A DNA stretch of 64,000 nucleotides from Methyloterricola oryzae. GTDB lineage: Bacteria; Pseudomonadota; Gammaproteobacteria; Methylococcales; Methylococcaceae. Positions 25,461 to 35,694 of the stretch are shown piece after piece (the first letter of the stretch is position 1; the number at the start of each line of letters is the position of its first letter). The notes below the pieces were generated by a model. That model searched no databases and was not told the DNA's origin. It saw only the letters and a list, made by a program, of their open reading frames with translations. The DNA lies in contig NZ_JYNS01000005.1 of the NCBI RefSeq assembly GCF_000934725.1, positions 124,001 through 188,000 of the forward strand, given 5' to 3'. Position numbers and translations under genes: made by a program.

Positions 25461-26747
25461 TCAGTGTTTCCTTTCTGCGTCGGTACTTGTGGTCGCTGCG
25501 GGTTCTTCGCTTCCGACCGCTGCTGGCTCCGGTGTAGGAGTCGGCTTAGGCGTGGGTGTCGGGATGGGGGTAGGCGTAGGGATGGGCGCCGGGGCGGGCT
25601 GAAGGAGGTCGTCCTGGGACGTGTCCAGATTGGCATAGCTGGCCGGCCCAATGACGAACACCCAGCCGCCGAAGCGCTGGGTAAGGGCGGCGACCTCGCC
25701 GGCCAGGCTACCCAGGCGTTGCTCGCGGTCCTTGCCCGGGTCCGCCACGTCAGGGGGCAGCGCCAGAGTGGGGTCCTGCGTTTGCCTAGCCTCGAAGTCG
25801 GCCTTCGCTCTGGCCTGAGTTTCCTGCACGTAGGCCTCCGCTTTGGCCTGCTCCAGGGTGGCGAAGAAGCGCGCATAGTATTTATTGCCCTCCTGCCAGG
25901 CGGACACGTCGATCTTGAGCCCGTCGGCGGCGCGGAAGCTGGCGGTGTGCAGCTCGGCGTCCGCGGGCTGCTTCGCCTGTGCCGCGGGCAATACGTCCAC
26001 CAGCCTGAGGCCTGCCAGGGTGGAGGCCAGACCTTTCACGGCGTCGGGCGAGCGGACCTGCTTGCCCAAGGGAACATCGGAAACGGAGAATTCCACAGCT
26101 TCCGGACGTTCCTTGAACAGGCGCAGGGGCTTGCCCCCCGGCTTGGTCAGGATGACTTCAGACAGGCGTTCGGCGGGAATGTCGCTGATCTGGGTGTCCA
26201 GCCATTTGAGCAGGTCGCGCTCCACGCTCAAGTTGCCCTTGGCCAGCCAACTGCGTTTCTCCTCCGGCTGGCGGACGAAAGTGCCGCCGCTGCGAACGCT
26301 GTGATTGCCGATGATCAACTGCTCGGGCCTGGGCAATCCCTCTAGCGTGATTTTCACGCCTTTGGCGTCTGGCGCCTGGGTGTCTTCCACGCCCAGACTG
26401 ACGTAGCGCTCGGGGTTGCTGGTCTTCTGCTCCAGCAGCTTCGCCTCCGAAAGTTTCAGCAGGAACGCGCGAACCTTGCCCGCGTCGGCGGGATAGCCCG
26501 CTTTCTCTTTGAGGTTCCAGCCCGTGTCACCCTGGCTCAGGCTGAACAGGGGCTTTCCCTCGGCACCCGTGGCTCTTAGAGCCCGCACCTCATTGATGTG
26601 TTCCCTCAGCCCGGAAATGGCGAAACCCGCAGCCGGCGGTGACTCCGGCTCCAGCTCGCGCTGGCCGGAGAGGAGTGACGCTGCGCCGATCGCAATAAGC
26701 GCCGCGGCGCCCAGGGCAAGGACGACATTCTTGTTATTTTGGTTCAT
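25461..26747 (-). CDS. DUF4340 domain protein with proline/threonine tail
   Basis: A 428-residue protein with one N-terminal signal anchor (VVLALGAAALIAIGAASLL) and a periplasmic body. The DUF4340 region (GDTGWNLKEKAGYPADAGKVRAF, LSEAKLLEQKTSNPERY, ERDLLKWLD) repeats twice in related gliding/ABC-associated proteins. The expected GldG-like ABC partner is absent here. The C-terminus (~370-415) is a low-complexity PTPTPIPTPTPKPTPTPE tail, likely an extended spacer. Function is unknown. Confidence 0.8.
   Translation of the reverse strand: MNQNNKNVVLALGAAALIAIGAASLLSGQRELEPESPPAAGFAISGLREHINEVRALRATGAEGKPLFSLSQGDTGWNLKEKAGYPADAGKVRAFLLKLSEAKLLEQKTSNPERYVSLGVEDTQAPDAKGVKITLEGLPRPEQLIIGNHSVRSGGTFVRQPEEKRSWLAKGNLSVERDLLKWLDTQISDIPAERLSEVILTKPGGKPLRLFKERPEAVEFSVSDVPLGKQVRSPDAVKGLASTLAGLRLVDVLPAAQAKQPADAELHTASFRAADGLKIDVSAWQEGNKYYARFFATLEQAKAEAYVQETQARAKADFEARQTQDPTLALPPDVADPGKDREQRLGSLAGEVAALTQRFGGWVFVIGPASYANLDTSQDDLLQPAPAPIPTPTPIPTPTPKPTPTPEPAAVGSEEPAATTSTDAERKH
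25529..25604 (-). repeat. Proline/threonine codon repeat
   Basis: Short tandem repeats of Pro-Thr or Pro-Ile codons in the 3' part of the DUF4340 gene encode an unstructured tail and could vary in length by slippage. Confidence 0.6.
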
Positions 26748-26814
26748 GGCGTTTTCTCCTCAGACAGCATGCCGCTTGGATACGCCCCTTGATGATGGGC
26801 TGCGGGCAAGGCCC

Positions 26815-27213
26815 TCAGCTCTGCTCCCAGGGCAGTCCATGGAAGCGCCAGCCGCCCAAGCCGCCGCGGTGCTTCTTCTCGTCCAGGGGACCCTCGAAGC
26901 CTTCGTCCACGTTGGTCAGGTTGGTGAATCCGGCTGCCGCCAGGGCCTTGGCGGCGTCCATGGAGCGCTGGCCGCTGCGGCACATGAGGTAGAGCGGCGT
27001 GTCCAGGGCGTGCACGCGCTGGCGCACTTCGTCCACGAAGTTGGGGTTGGGCTTCCAGTCCGGGGCGTCCTTCCAGGGGATATTCACCGCCTCGACCGGG
27101 TGTCCGACGAACGCATATTCAATGCGGTCGCGCACGTCCAGCAGCACGGCGGACGGGTTGGCCTGCAGGTCTTCGAAGGCTTGCGGCGGCTTGGCGGTCT
27201 TGATCAGGGACAT
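26815..27213 (-). CDS. Rhodanese-like domain protein
   Basis: A 132-residue single-domain sulfurtransferase candidate. LLDVRDRIEYAFVGHPVEAVNIPW is the N-terminal rhodanese block, and the active loop CRSGQRS carries the cysteine (~78) that takes the persulfide. There is no signal peptide, so it is cytoplasmic. It lies between the methyltransferase and DUF4340 genes on the same strand. The sulfur acceptor is unknown. Confidence 0.88.
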   Translation of the reverse strand: MSLIKTAKPPQAFEDLQANPSAVLLDVRDRIEYAFVGHPVEAVNIPWKDAPDWKPNPNFVDEVRQRVHALDTPLYLMCRSGQRSMDAAKALAAAGFTNLTNVDEGFEGPLDEKKHRGGLGGWRFHGLPWEQS

Positions 27214-27240
27214 GGATGCTCCTTGTAGCGAGGGCAGGGG

Positions 27241-27822
27241 TCATTTGGATTTTTGCCCGACGAAATAGGCCTCGTCTCGGTGGCCTTCGGCCAGATTGCC
27301 CACCTGGGCATCCTCCCGATAGAAGAGGAGTCGGAAATCCCGATACAAGGCCAGCAGTTCGTTGGGTTGCAGCAAAAAATCCGGATTGCTCGGCCCGGCC
27401 GCGGACTGCTTTCCGGCGATGAAGGTCTGATAGAACAGCAGGCCTCCGGGTTTGATCGAGCGGGCGATGGCGGGGCACAGCGGACGCGCAAGAAAGCGGC
27501 TCACTACCACCACATCAAAGGCGTCTTCTGGCAAACCGGTGCTTTCCACGTCGCGCACGGCCGCCTCCACCGGGAAAGCGCCGGCACACGAACGCAAGCG
27601 TTCGATAGCCACGGTGGAGAGATCGTAGGCACGCACCCGCAGGCCGCGCAAGGCCAGGAAAAGGGCGCTCCCGCCCAGTCCGCAGGCCAGGTCCAGGGCC
27701 TCGCCCGAGGCGGGCAACAGGTGCGCATTGTGCTCCAGCACCTCGGCGGGCTGCGGCAGCCCCCGCGGCATCCGCTCGTAGAGCGCGTCCCATTTGGCCT
27801 GCAGCTGGCTTGCTTCGCTCAT
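27241..27822 (-). CDS. Class I SAM-dependent methyltransferase (TehB-like)
   Basis: A 193-residue protein with motif I LDLACGLGGSALFLALRG (residues ~43-60), the acidic residue in RAYDLS and a later FDVVVVSRFLARPL. This arrangement is typical of the TehB/UbiE-type small methyltransferases. The substrate cannot be inferred. The start is four bases from the trkA stop, so it is probably co-transcribed with trkA. Confidence 0.85.
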   Translation of the reverse strand: MSEASQLQAKWDALYERMPRGLPQPAEVLEHNAHLLPASGEALDLACGLGGSALFLALRGLRVRAYDLSTVAIERLRSCAGAFPVEAAVRDVESTGLPEDAFDVVVVSRFLARPLCPAIARSIKPGGLLFYQTFIAGKQSAAGPSNPDFLLQPNELLALYRDFRLLFYREDAQVGNLAEGHRDEAYFVGQKSK

Positions 27823-27825
27823 GAG

Positions 27826-29205
27826 CTAGGCCGCAACGTCTTCCGATTCCTGCTGGAACATTTTCTCCACGATGCGGATCAGCTTCTTGTCGTGGAGGAA
27901 CATGATCACGTGGTCGCCGTCCTCGATCACCGTGTCGTGATGCACTTGCAGGACTTCCTCGCCGCGGACCAGGGCGCCCATCACCACGCCCGAGGGCAGC
28001 TTGATCTGGTCGATGCGCTGGCCGACGATCTCGGACGAACCGCGCGAGCCATGGGCCACCGCCTCGATGGCTTCCGCCGAGCCGTGGCGCAGGGAGTGCA
28101 CCTGCACTACGTCGCCGCGTCGCACATAGCGCAGCAGGCTGCCGATGGTGGAAAGCTGGGGCGAAATCACCAGGTCCACGAAGGTGGTGTCGACGATGTC
28201 GGCGTAGGCGCTTTTGTTGATCAGGCTGATGACGCGCCGCGCACCCAGGCGCTTGGCCAACATGGCGGAAAGGATGTTGGCCTCGTCGTCGTTGGTGATG
28301 GCGCAGAACACATCGGTGTTCTCGATGTTCTCCGCCACCAGCAGTTCCTTGTCCGAGGCATCGCCCAGCAGGACCACGGTATTGGTCAGCTCGGCCGCGA
28401 TCTTCTTGGCGCGGCGTGAGTTCTTTTCGATCACCTTGACCTGGTAGCGTTTTTCCAAAGCCTGCGCCACGCGCTTCCCGATGTGGCCGCCACCGGCGAA
28501 CATCAGGCGCTTGTAGGGCTTGTCCACCTCGCGCAGCTCGCTCATGACGTCCTTGATTTCCTCGCTGGACGCGACGAAGAACACTTCATCGTCCGCCTCG
28601 ATGATGACCTTGCCGTTGGGAATAACCGGCTGGCCCTTGCGGAAGATGGCGGTGATGCGCGCGTGCACGCTGGGCATGTGCTGATGCAGTTCCTTGATCT
28701 CGCGCCCTACCAGGGGACCGCCCTTGTGCGCGCGCACGGAGACCAGGCGCACCTTGCCGTCGGCGAAGTCCAGCACCTGCGAGGCGCCCGGATATTCGAG
28801 TAGGCGCTCGATGGAATGGGTGACGATCTGCTCGGGGCTGATCACCACGTCGATGGGCAGTGAATCCGGCGCGAACAACTCGGGATAGCTCAGGTATTCG
28901 ATGGCGCGCACCCGCGCGATCTTGCGGGGAATCTTGAACAGGGTGTCGGCGATCTGGCAGGCCAGCATATTGGTTTCGTCATCGCTGGTCACGGCGATGA
29001 GCATGTCAGCGTCGGCGGCGCCCGCCCGCGCCAGCACCGTGGGATGGGCGGCGTTGCCCTGCACAGTGGCGATGTCGTAGCGGTCCTGCAGGTCGCGCAG
29101 CAAGGGCGTCTGCGTATCCACCACGACGATGTCGTTGGCTTCGCTGGAAAGGCTGTTGATGACGCTGGTGCCGACTTGTCCGGCTCCCAGGATGATGATC
29201 TTCAT
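27826..29205 (-). CDS. trkA: Trk system potassium transporter subunit TrkA
   Basis: A 459-residue cytoplasmic regulatory protein that binds NAD(H) and gates the TrkH/TrkG potassium channel. It has two RCK halves, each with a Rossmann motif: GAGQVGTSV at ~residue 6 and GGGHIGKRVA at ~236, followed by TrkA-C domains. Start ATG 29205 gives the family length; the frame to 29259 is an extension. It sits downstream of rsmB-ntrY-ntrX, an order shared with other gammaproteobacteria. No trkH is in the window. Confidence 0.95.
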   Translation of the reverse strand: MKIIILGAGQVGTSVINSLSSEANDIVVVDTQTPLLRDLQDRYDIATVQGNAAHPTVLARAGAADADMLIAVTSDDETNMLACQIADTLFKIPRKIARVRAIEYLSYPELFAPDSLPIDVVISPEQIVTHSIERLLEYPGASQVLDFADGKVRLVSVRAHKGGPLVGREIKELHQHMPSVHARITAIFRKGQPVIPNGKVIIEADDEVFFVASSEEIKDVMSELREVDKPYKRLMFAGGGHIGKRVAQALEKRYQVKVIEKNSRRAKKIAAELTNTVVLLGDASDKELLVAENIENTDVFCAITNDDEANILSAMLAKRLGARRVISLINKSAYADIVDTTFVDLVISPQLSTIGSLLRYVRRGDVVQVHSLRHGSAEAIEAVAHGSRGSSEIVGQRIDQIKLPSGVVMGALVRGEEVLQVHHDTVIEDGDHVIMFLHDKKLIRIVEKMFQQESEDVAA

Positions 29206-29320
29206 GGATGAATTCCACTCGGGTGAAAGGGCGACGGCCGACAGAGCAATGTACTCCATCTGTGCCGGCAGGGAGTGCGGGCAATGACGTAGAGGGTTTG
29301 GCTAGCTGTAACCGAGGGCT

Positions 29321-30691
29321 TCACTTCTTCTCTTTGAACTTGATGCCCAGGGAGTTCAGCTTGCGGTACAAGTGGGTACGTTCCAGGCCAATGGCGCTGG
29401 AAAGCCGGGCCACGCTGCCGCCGTATTTATCGAGATGGTATTCCAGATACGCCTTCTCGAAGCGCTCGCGGGCTTCTTTCAGGGGCAGTTCGTAGTAATC
29501 CGGTGCCTGCTGCCCGCCCGGTGCCGGTTCGCCCAGGGAATCGCCCAGGGCGGCCTTGACCTCTTCCACGCTGACTTCGCCGCCGGTACCCAGGATGAGC
29601 AGGCGCTGCACCAGATTTTTCAGCTCGCGCACATTGCCATGCCAGGCGTAATGGCGCAGGAAATTCTGCACGGCCACCGGGAAACGCCGGAAGGCCAGTT
29701 TCTCACGCCCGACGAAATAATCCACGTAGAAGTTGAGCAGATCCGGCACGTCCTCATTGTGCTCGCGCAGGGGAGGCACCTTGAGGCTCACCACGTTGAG
29801 CAGGTAGAACAGTTCCGGGCGGAAATTGCCCAGGCGCGCTTCCTCTTCCAGGGATTTGCGGGTGGAGGCGATCACCCGGACGTCCACGTTGATGGGTTCG
29901 CTGCCGCCGACTCGGCAGAAGCTGCGCGATTCCAGCGCGCTAAGCAGGCGCAACTGGGTTTCGTCCTCCATGTCGGCTACTTCGTCAAGGAACAGGACGC
30001 CCCCGTGGGCCTGCTCCAGCAGTCCGTGCTGGACGCGTCCGCCGTCCTCGCGGCCAAAGAATTCCACGGAGGAGAATTCCGGCGCGATGGCGCCAACGCC
30101 CACATCCACGAAAGGGCCGTCCCGGCGCGAGGAATTCGCGTGCAGGTAGCGCGCCAGGGTCTCCTTGCCGCAGCCCGGCTCGCCGACCAGCAGCAGGCTC
30201 GCGTCGTGCTGCGCCAGGCGCCGGGTCTGTTCCTTGAGGCGCTCCATGGCGGCGCTGCGTCCCACCGGCTCGATGAACACCTCGGCGCGACGCTTGAGGC
30301 CGATATTCTCCTGCTTGAGGCGCGCGTTTTCCAGCGCCCTTTCCACCGTGACCAGCAATTTCGCCAGGGACAACGGCTTTTCCAGGAAGTCGTAGGCGCC
30401 CAGGCGTGTGGCTTCGACCGCCGTTTCCACGGTGGCATGGCCCGACATCATGATCACCGGACTGACCAGGCGCTCGTCGGCGACCCATTCCTTCAGCAGG
30501 GTGATGCCGTCCACGTCGGGCATCCAGATGTCCAGCAGCGTCAGATCCGGTTGCCTGGCATTGTGCAGGGAACGGGCGGCGGCGGCATTCTCGGCCGCGG
30601 CGACTTCGTAATCCTCGTCCTCAAGGATTTCCTGTAGCAGTTGGCGGATGTCCGGTTCGTCGTCCACCACCAGAATATGGGCTTTAGGCAT
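29321..30691 (-). CDS. ntrX: NtrX-like response regulator
   Basis: A 456-residue response regulator. The receiver domain has acidic VDDEPD and phospho-site LLDIWMPD (~Asp 53). The AAA+ domain has a Walker A variant GEPGCGKE. The loop that should hold GAFTGA reads FFGREDGGRVQHG, so it probably cannot contact sigma-54, as is common in NtrX proteins. Walker B is VLFLDEV. A C-terminal Fis-type helix-turn-helix (ARLSSAIGLERTHLYRKL) binds DNA. Start ATG 30691 overlaps the ntrY stop by eight bases. It is probably controlled by NtrY and linked to nitrogen, redox or envelope signals. Confidence 0.92.
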   Translation of the reverse strand: MPKAHILVVDDEPDIRQLLQEILEDEDYEVAAAENAAAARSLHNARQPDLTLLDIWMPDVDGITLLKEWVADERLVSPVIMMSGHATVETAVEATRLGAYDFLEKPLSLAKLLVTVERALENARLKQENIGLKRRAEVFIEPVGRSAAMERLKEQTRRLAQHDASLLLVGEPGCGKETLARYLHANSSRRDGPFVDVGVGAIAPEFSSVEFFGREDGGRVQHGLLEQAHGGVLFLDEVADMEDETQLRLLSALESRSFCRVGGSEPINVDVRVIASTRKSLEEEARLGNFRPELFYLLNVVSLKVPPLREHNEDVPDLLNFYVDYFVGREKLAFRRFPVAVQNFLRHYAWHGNVRELKNLVQRLLILGTGGEVSVEEVKAALGDSLGEPAPGGQQAPDYYELPLKEARERFEKAYLEYHLDKYGGSVARLSSAIGLERTHLYRKLNSLGIKFKEKK

Positions 30692-32867
30692 GAGCCACCT
30701 CCTGGGCGAAGGGCGCGGTGTCCCGTGCCGGGAAGCGGATGATGAAACCGGCGCCGATCTGGCTGCGGGTGTCGAGGCGGATGGAGCCGCCATGTTCTTC
30801 GATGATTTTCTTCACGATGGCAAGGCCCAGTCCTGTGCCCTTGGTCTTGGTGGTGACGTAGGGTTCGAATACGCGCTCCGCCTGCTCGGGCGGAATGCCC
30901 GGGCCGTTGTCGCGCAATTGGATTTCGACGTAAAGGTGCCCGTGCTCATACAAGCTACGGGATTGAATCGTCATTTTCGCCATGGCGCCAGCTTCCATTG
31001 CTTCCAGGGCATTCTTGATCATGTTGTGGAGGATCTGTCGCATGCGGACCGGGTCGGCCGACACTATGGGTAAATTGTGCGCCAAGGACAGCTCGAACTC
31101 CACTCCGGATTGCGGCGGGTAGAGGGCCACCACCTCCTCGATGAGGCGGCTCAGGTTGAGTTCCTGCAGGTGAATGATGGAGGGCTTGGCGTATTCGGCA
31201 AAGGCGTTGACCATGCTTTTCATGGCTTCCACCTGGTCCACGATGGTCCGGGTGGAGCGTTCCAGGACTTCGGATTCACGCTCGCCCAGGCTGCCGCTCA
31301 GCTTGTGGCGCAGGCGTTCGGCAGAGAGCTGGATGGGTGTCAGTGGGTTCTTGATCTCGTGCGCCAGACGCCTGGCCACCTCGCCCCAGGCGGCGCTGCG
31401 CTGCGCCTGGATCAGGGCGGTGACGTCATCGAAGACAACCACCGCACCCTGCCATTCGCGCCCGGGACCGAGCAGCGGTGTGATACGGCAGAGCAGTTCC
31501 TGGGGGCCATCGGGCCCGTTAAAGTGGATTTCCTGCTGCCAGGCGCTTTGCCGCAACAGGCATTCGCCCACGGTTTGCATCAGATCATTCAGGTGCGGAT
31601 GGGCTTCCGCCAAGGCCGGGAGCGGCGCGTTGAGCAGCAGGGCGAGATCCGCATGCAGGATGGCGTCGGCGGCCGGGTTGGCGGTCTGTAGGTGCATGTG
31701 CGCGTCAAAGCTGATGACGCCGGCTGAAAGGTTGCCTAACACGGTTTCCAGGTAGGCCCGTTGCCGCTCCACTTCCATGCGCGAGTTGTGGGCATCATCG
31801 CGGGCGCGGGCGATCTTGGCGGTCATGGCGTTGAAGGATTCCACCAGGAAACCCAGTTCGTCCCGGCTTTTCACCGGCAGCTTCTTTTCGTACTGGCCCT
31901 CCGCCACGGCGCGGGTTCCTTCCGCCAACCGGCGCACTGGGGCGACGATGCGGCGGATGCTGACGAAAGCCGCCCAGATGGCGGCCAAAAGACTCAGCAG
32001 AAGCACCAGGGACAAGGTCAGCGCGAAGCTGGCCTTGAGGGAACTACGCAGGTAGTTCAGTTCCTTGTAGTGTACGTAGGCCTCTTCCACGGTGCTCGCC
32101 ATTTCCGCCAAGTGGGAGGGCACGGGATAAATGGCCTGCAGGAAGTAGTTTTCGTCGGCGCCGTTGACGGAAGCCACCGCGCGGATCTTGAGACCGCCGG
32201 AGGCGGCGGGCTCCAGTCCGATATAGGACTTGCCCTGCTTCATTTGCAGCAGCACGCCTTCGCTGGGCAGGTCGGGGAGGATGGAGTCGGAGCGGAAGCC
32301 GCTGGAAACCAGGATGCGCCCGTTTTTGGACAGGACCGTGGTTTCCCCCTCGTCCGAACTGTCGCGCAGTTCTTCCACGGTGATGGCGATCATGGACTGC
32401 GGGACGTTTTCCAGGGCGGCGGCGGTTTCCTCGGTCCGCCGCAGCAGGGCCCGCATGCGTTCGTCCAGCGCGGCGCGCCCCAGTTCCAGGGCGTCTTCCA
32501 TGGCCTTGTCGATGCGCACGTCGAACCAGCTGTCGATGCTCTGCTGCAGGAATTGCATGGAGTAGTAGAAGACTATGGAAGCCGGCGCCAGGGTGAGCAT
32601 GATGAATAGATACACCATGCGCGCCGTAAGTTTGGAGCCGGCGGCGCGCTTTTTGAGCTGACGCAGCAGCCAGTAGACATTGGCCACCACCAGCCCCAGC
32701 AGCATGACCGAACCCAGGGAATTGATCAGCAGCAGGGTGGAGTAAATCTCGCCCAGTTGCGATGAGTCCTGGGTAGCGGAACTCATCAGGTGCAGCGAGG
32801 CCACCAGCACGGCGAACAGTGCCATGATGGACAGGCTGATGGGGGGTTTCAGTTTGCGAAAGACCAT
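30684..32867 (-). CDS. ntrY: NtrY-like sensor histidine kinase
   Basis: A 727-residue membrane sensor. There are about three helices in the first 110 residues, a periplasmic or extracytoplasmic sensing region (~125-270), another helix, HAMP (RIVAPVRRLAEGTRAVAEGQYE), PAS, then the kinase core. The H-box is RRLAHEIKNPLTPIQLS, the N-box NMIKNALEAM, and the G-boxes DNGPGIPP and GTGLGLAIVKKI. ATG 32867 is chosen because it overlaps the DUF4390 stop by only 19 bases and gives NtrY-like length; the open frame to 33173 is shadow. It phosphorylates NtrX. Confidence 0.92.
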   Translation of the reverse strand: MVFRKLKPPISLSIMALFAVLVASLHLMSSATQDSSQLGEIYSTLLLINSLGSVMLLGLVVANVYWLLRQLKKRAAGSKLTARMVYLFIMLTLAPASIVFYYSMQFLQQSIDSWFDVRIDKAMEDALELGRAALDERMRALLRRTEETAAALENVPQSMIAITVEELRDSSDEGETTVLSKNGRILVSSGFRSDSILPDLPSEGVLLQMKQGKSYIGLEPAASGGLKIRAVASVNGADENYFLQAIYPVPSHLAEMASTVEEAYVHYKELNYLRSSLKASFALTLSLVLLLSLLAAIWAAFVSIRRIVAPVRRLAEGTRAVAEGQYEKKLPVKSRDELGFLVESFNAMTAKIARARDDAHNSRMEVERQRAYLETVLGNLSAGVISFDAHMHLQTANPAADAILHADLALLLNAPLPALAEAHPHLNDLMQTVGECLLRQSAWQQEIHFNGPDGPQELLCRITPLLGPGREWQGAVVVFDDVTALIQAQRSAAWGEVARRLAHEIKNPLTPIQLSAERLRHKLSGSLGERESEVLERSTRTIVDQVEAMKSMVNAFAEYAKPSIIHLQELNLSRLIEEVVALYPPQSGVEFELSLAHNLPIVSADPVRMRQILHNMIKNALEAMEAGAMAKMTIQSRSLYEHGHLYVEIQLRDNGPGIPPEQAERVFEPYVTTKTKGTGLGLAIVKKIIEEHGGSIRLDTRSQIGAGFIIRFPARDTAPFAQEVAHA

Positions 32868-33409
32868 CGATACCAAGGACTGGAGAGATACCAGGCGGGC
32901 GTAACGTAAGCGACGGGGCGCAGGGGCAAGGGCAGGGATTCGATATCCAGGTCTACGGCGACCCGTGCGCGGTAGCGCTGGCCCTTGGACAACCGTTCCA
33001 GCGGGGCAATGGGCAGGTCGTGGATGGAGCCCATGTATTCCAGCAAGGCGTTGAAGCTCGCGAAATTGTGCAAGGCGCCGCTTTCCTCCTGAACCAATTG
33101 GAACAGCTTGGCCAGGGAATGATAGCGTACCCGGAACAGCATGCGCGCGTCGACATCGGCCCGGCTCCACCAATGGGCACTGTCCCGGACGATCTTGACG
33201 CGCAGTGCCAGCGTCAGGGGCACGCCGTTCTTCAGCGCATCGATGGCGGGATCGCTGAAGCGGTAGTCGATATCGGCGTTCAGCACGTACGATTCGTCCA
33301 CCTCGACCAGTTCCGCGCGCAGTACTTCAAACCCGTAATCGGCAGCCCACAACGGGCCTTGCGGCAGCAACAGCAGCAGGGCCAGCAGCAGGCGGGGCAG
33401 CCCGCTCAT
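32849..33409 (-). CDS. DUF4390 domain protein
   Basis: A 186-residue exported protein with a leucine-rich signal peptide (cleavage near WAAD). DUF4390 features include YVLNADIDYRFSDPAIDALKNGVPLTL and a tryptophan-rich end. The family is found between rsmB and ntrY in many proteobacteria and may assist the sensor in the periplasm; that role is inferred only from gene order. ATG 33409 overlaps the rsmB stop (ATGA). Confidence 0.88.
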   Translation of the reverse strand: MSGLPRLLLALLLLLPQGPLWAADYGFEVLRAELVEVDESYVLNADIDYRFSDPAIDALKNGVPLTLALRVKIVRDSAHWWSRADVDARMLFRVRYHSLAKLFQLVQEESGALHNFASFNALLEYMGSIHDLPIAPLERLSKGQRYRARVAVDLDIESLPLPLRPVAYVTPAWYLSSPWYRWSFAN

Positions 33410-34692
33410 GCGCGGTGTTCCAGCAGGCAGTAGTAAAAGCCATCCATGTCCTCCTCGCCGGGCAGGATCTGCCGTCCGTATCCTGCTTCGCATCCCCAGT
33501 CGGCGATTATGCGGCGCTCCTGCGCGTCCGGTTGGGTGTTGAGGAAGGCGGCAATGCGCGCCTCGTTTTCCTCCCGCAACACCGAGCAGGTGGCGTAGAG
33601 CATCAGTCCGCCCGGCGCCAGCAGCGGCCAGGTCGCCTCGAGGATGTGCGCCTGAGTGGCCGCCAGCGCGGCGATGTCCTCGGGACGGCGCAGCCACTTG
33701 ATGTCGGGATGGCGGCGAATCACGCCGGTCGCGGAGCAGGGGGCATCCAGCAGGATGCGGTCGAACGGCCTGCCGTCCCACCAATCCATTGGATTGGCTG
33801 CGTCGCCGGTGATGATCTTGGCCTCAAAGCCTGCGCGTTCGAGGTTTTCCCGGACCCGCGCGTTGCGCTCCGGCGCGATGTCCACGGCCACCATCTCGCA
33901 TTCCGGGCAGGCTTCCAGGATGGCGGCGGTCTTGCCGCCCGGCGCCGCGCAGACGTCCAGTACCCGCTGCCCCGGCTCGGTGTTGAGCAAGCCGGCGGCC
34001 AACTGCGCCGCGGCGTCCTGCACCGATGCCCTGCCTTCAGCGAAGCCCGGCAGACGTTCCACGGGGGAGGCATCGGTCAGCACGATGCCCTGCGGAGCAA
34101 AGCGTGCGGGCCTGCCCCCCAGCCCGGCTCCCTGCAGTTGCAACAGGTAGGCTTCGCGCGACGTTTGCAGGGGATTGACCCTGAGACATAGGGGAGCCTG
34201 ACGGTTTCCCTCCAGCAAGATGGTTTCGTATTCAGCGGGCCAGTCGGCACGCAGGCGCTCGATCAGCCAGGCGGGATGGGCAAAACGCGCCTCCAGGTCG
34301 TCATCGGCCAGGCTCTGCAGATGCTCCCGCTGCCGCTGGTAGTTCCTGAGGATGCCGTTGAGCAGTGCGCGGGCCCAGCTCTTGCGCCCCACCGCCGAGA
34401 CGGTTTCGGCGACGGCGGCATAGGGCTTGACCCGGGTGAATTCCAGTTGATAGAGGCCCAACAGCGCCAACAGGCGAATCTGCTCGTCGCGTATGGGCTT
34501 GGTGGCCAGTTGCCGCAGCAGGAAGTCCAGCCGCCAGTATTGACGCAGGACGCCGAAGCAGAGGGCCTGGATGAAGGCGCGATCCTGTTCCTTCGGGGCC
34601 TTAGGAAGGATTTCGTCCAGGGCCGCCGTCAGCGATCTGCCGCCGGCGGTGACCGATTCCAGGGCGGTGGCAGCCAGAGCCCGGGCGTTCAA
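33406..34692 (-). CDS. rsmB: 16S rRNA (cytosine-967-C5)-methyltransferase RsmB
   Basis: A 428-residue enzyme that methylates C967 of 16S rRNA. The N-terminal NusB-like domain (~1-140) is followed by the SAM-binding core with [14 protein letters not shown], the [18 protein letters not shown] block and the catalytic [11 protein letters not shown]. The start is TTG at 34692, overlapping the fmt stop as TTGA. The alignment-like N-terminus ([13 protein letters not shown]) fits the family, so the rare start seems real and coupled to fmt. Confidence 0.95.
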   Translation of the reverse strand: MNARALAATALESVTAGGRSLTAALDEILPKAPKEQDRAFIQALCFGVLRQYWRLDFLLRQLATKPIRDEQIRLLALLGLYQLEFTRVKPYAAVAETVSAVGRKSWARALLNGILRNYQRQREHLQSLADDDLEARFAHPAWLIERLRADWPAEYETILLEGNRQAPLCLRVNPLQTSREAYLLQLQGAGLGGRPARFAPQGIVLTDASPVERLPGFAEGRASVQDAAAQLAAGLLNTEPGQRVLDVCAAPGGKTAAILEACPECEMVAVDIAPERNARVRENLERAGFEAKIITGDAANPMDWWDGRPFDRILLDAPCSATGVIRRHPDIKWLRRPEDIAALAATQAHILEATWPLLAPGGLMLYATCSVLREENEARIAAFLNTQPDAQERRIIADWGCEAGYGRQILPGEEDMDGFYYCLLEHRA

Positions 34693-35621
34693 TCGACCTG
34701 GCCAAGCAACGCGCCGCCGGGATCGTGCGCGTTGAGAAAGTCACGCGCGGCCATGCGCCGTCCACCCGGAAGCTGCAATTCAAGGATGCGCAGCACGCCT
34801 TCGCCGGTGCCCACGTCGAAGTGGCCGGGGTTGCGCAGCACGCGGCCGGGTTCCGCGCCGGATACGCCCTCCAGGGCCTGCACCCGCCAGATACGCAAGG
34901 GCTGGCCCTGCCATGCGGTTTCCGCCACCGGCCAGGGGTTGAGCCCGCGGACCTGCCGTTCCAGTTCACGCGCGGGCCTGTGCCAACGGATGCTTGCCTC
35001 GGCCTTGTCCAGCTTTTCCGCATAGGTGACGAGGGATTCGTCCTGGATTTCGGCCTTCAGGCTGCCCTCGGCCAATCCGGGCAGGCAGTCCTTCAGGGCA
35101 TCGGCGCCAATCTGAGCCAGCCGCTCCTGCAGTTCGCCCGCGGTTTCCAGGGGCAGAATGCGGCAGGTGGCCTTGTGCAGCATGGGGCCCGCGTCCAGCT
35201 TGGGTTCGATGTACATGATGGTGACGCCGGTCTCGGCATCACCCGCCAGGATCGAGCGCTGGATGGGCGCAGCGCCGCGCCAGCGGGGCAGGAGGGAGGC
35301 ATGCACGTTGACACAGCCCAGGCGTGGAATGGCCAGCACGGCGCGAGGCAGGATCAGGCCATAGGCGACCACTACCAGCAAGTCGGGCTGGAATGCGCGC
35401 ATGTGTTCTTGATCTTCTGCCTCGCGCAGGGTGGCGGGCTGGCACACCGGTAGTTCATGCTGCAGCGCGAGTTCCTTGACCGGGCAGGCCTTGAGCTTGC
35501 GGCCGCGGCCGGCGGGGCGGTCCGGCTGGCAGTAGACACCCGCCACTTCGTGCTCAGAGGCCAGCAACATGCGCAGGGTGGGCACGGCAAAATCAGGCGT
35601 GCCGGCAAACAGGATTTTCAT
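34689..35621 (-). CDS. fmt: Methionyl-tRNA formyltransferase
   Basis: A 310-residue enzyme that formylates initiator Met-tRNA using 10-formyl-THF. [14 protein letters not shown] opens it, and the active site [15 protein letters not shown] includes the Asn-His-Asp region (NVHASLLP). A C-terminal OB-fold has [18 protein letters not shown]. It is in the usual def-fmt-rsmB order, with def 73 bp upstream. Confidence 0.96.
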   Translation of the reverse strand: MKILFAGTPDFAVPTLRMLLASEHEVAGVYCQPDRPAGRGRKLKACPVKELALQHELPVCQPATLREAEDQEHMRAFQPDLLVVVAYGLILPRAVLAIPRLGCVNVHASLLPRWRGAAPIQRSILAGDAETGVTIMYIEPKLDAGPMLHKATCRILPLETAGELQERLAQIGADALKDCLPGLAEGSLKAEIQDESLVTYAEKLDKAEASIRWHRPARELERQVRGLNPWPVAETAWQGQPLRIWRVQALEGVSGAEPGRVLRNPGHFDVGTGEGVLRILELQLPGGRRMAARDFLNAHDPGGALLGQVD

Positions 35622-35694
35622 GGTTTCGCGAAGGGGGAGGATTTCGACCCGGCAGGCCTCTTATGACGCAGGGCCTGACCCTGATCCGGACGGC

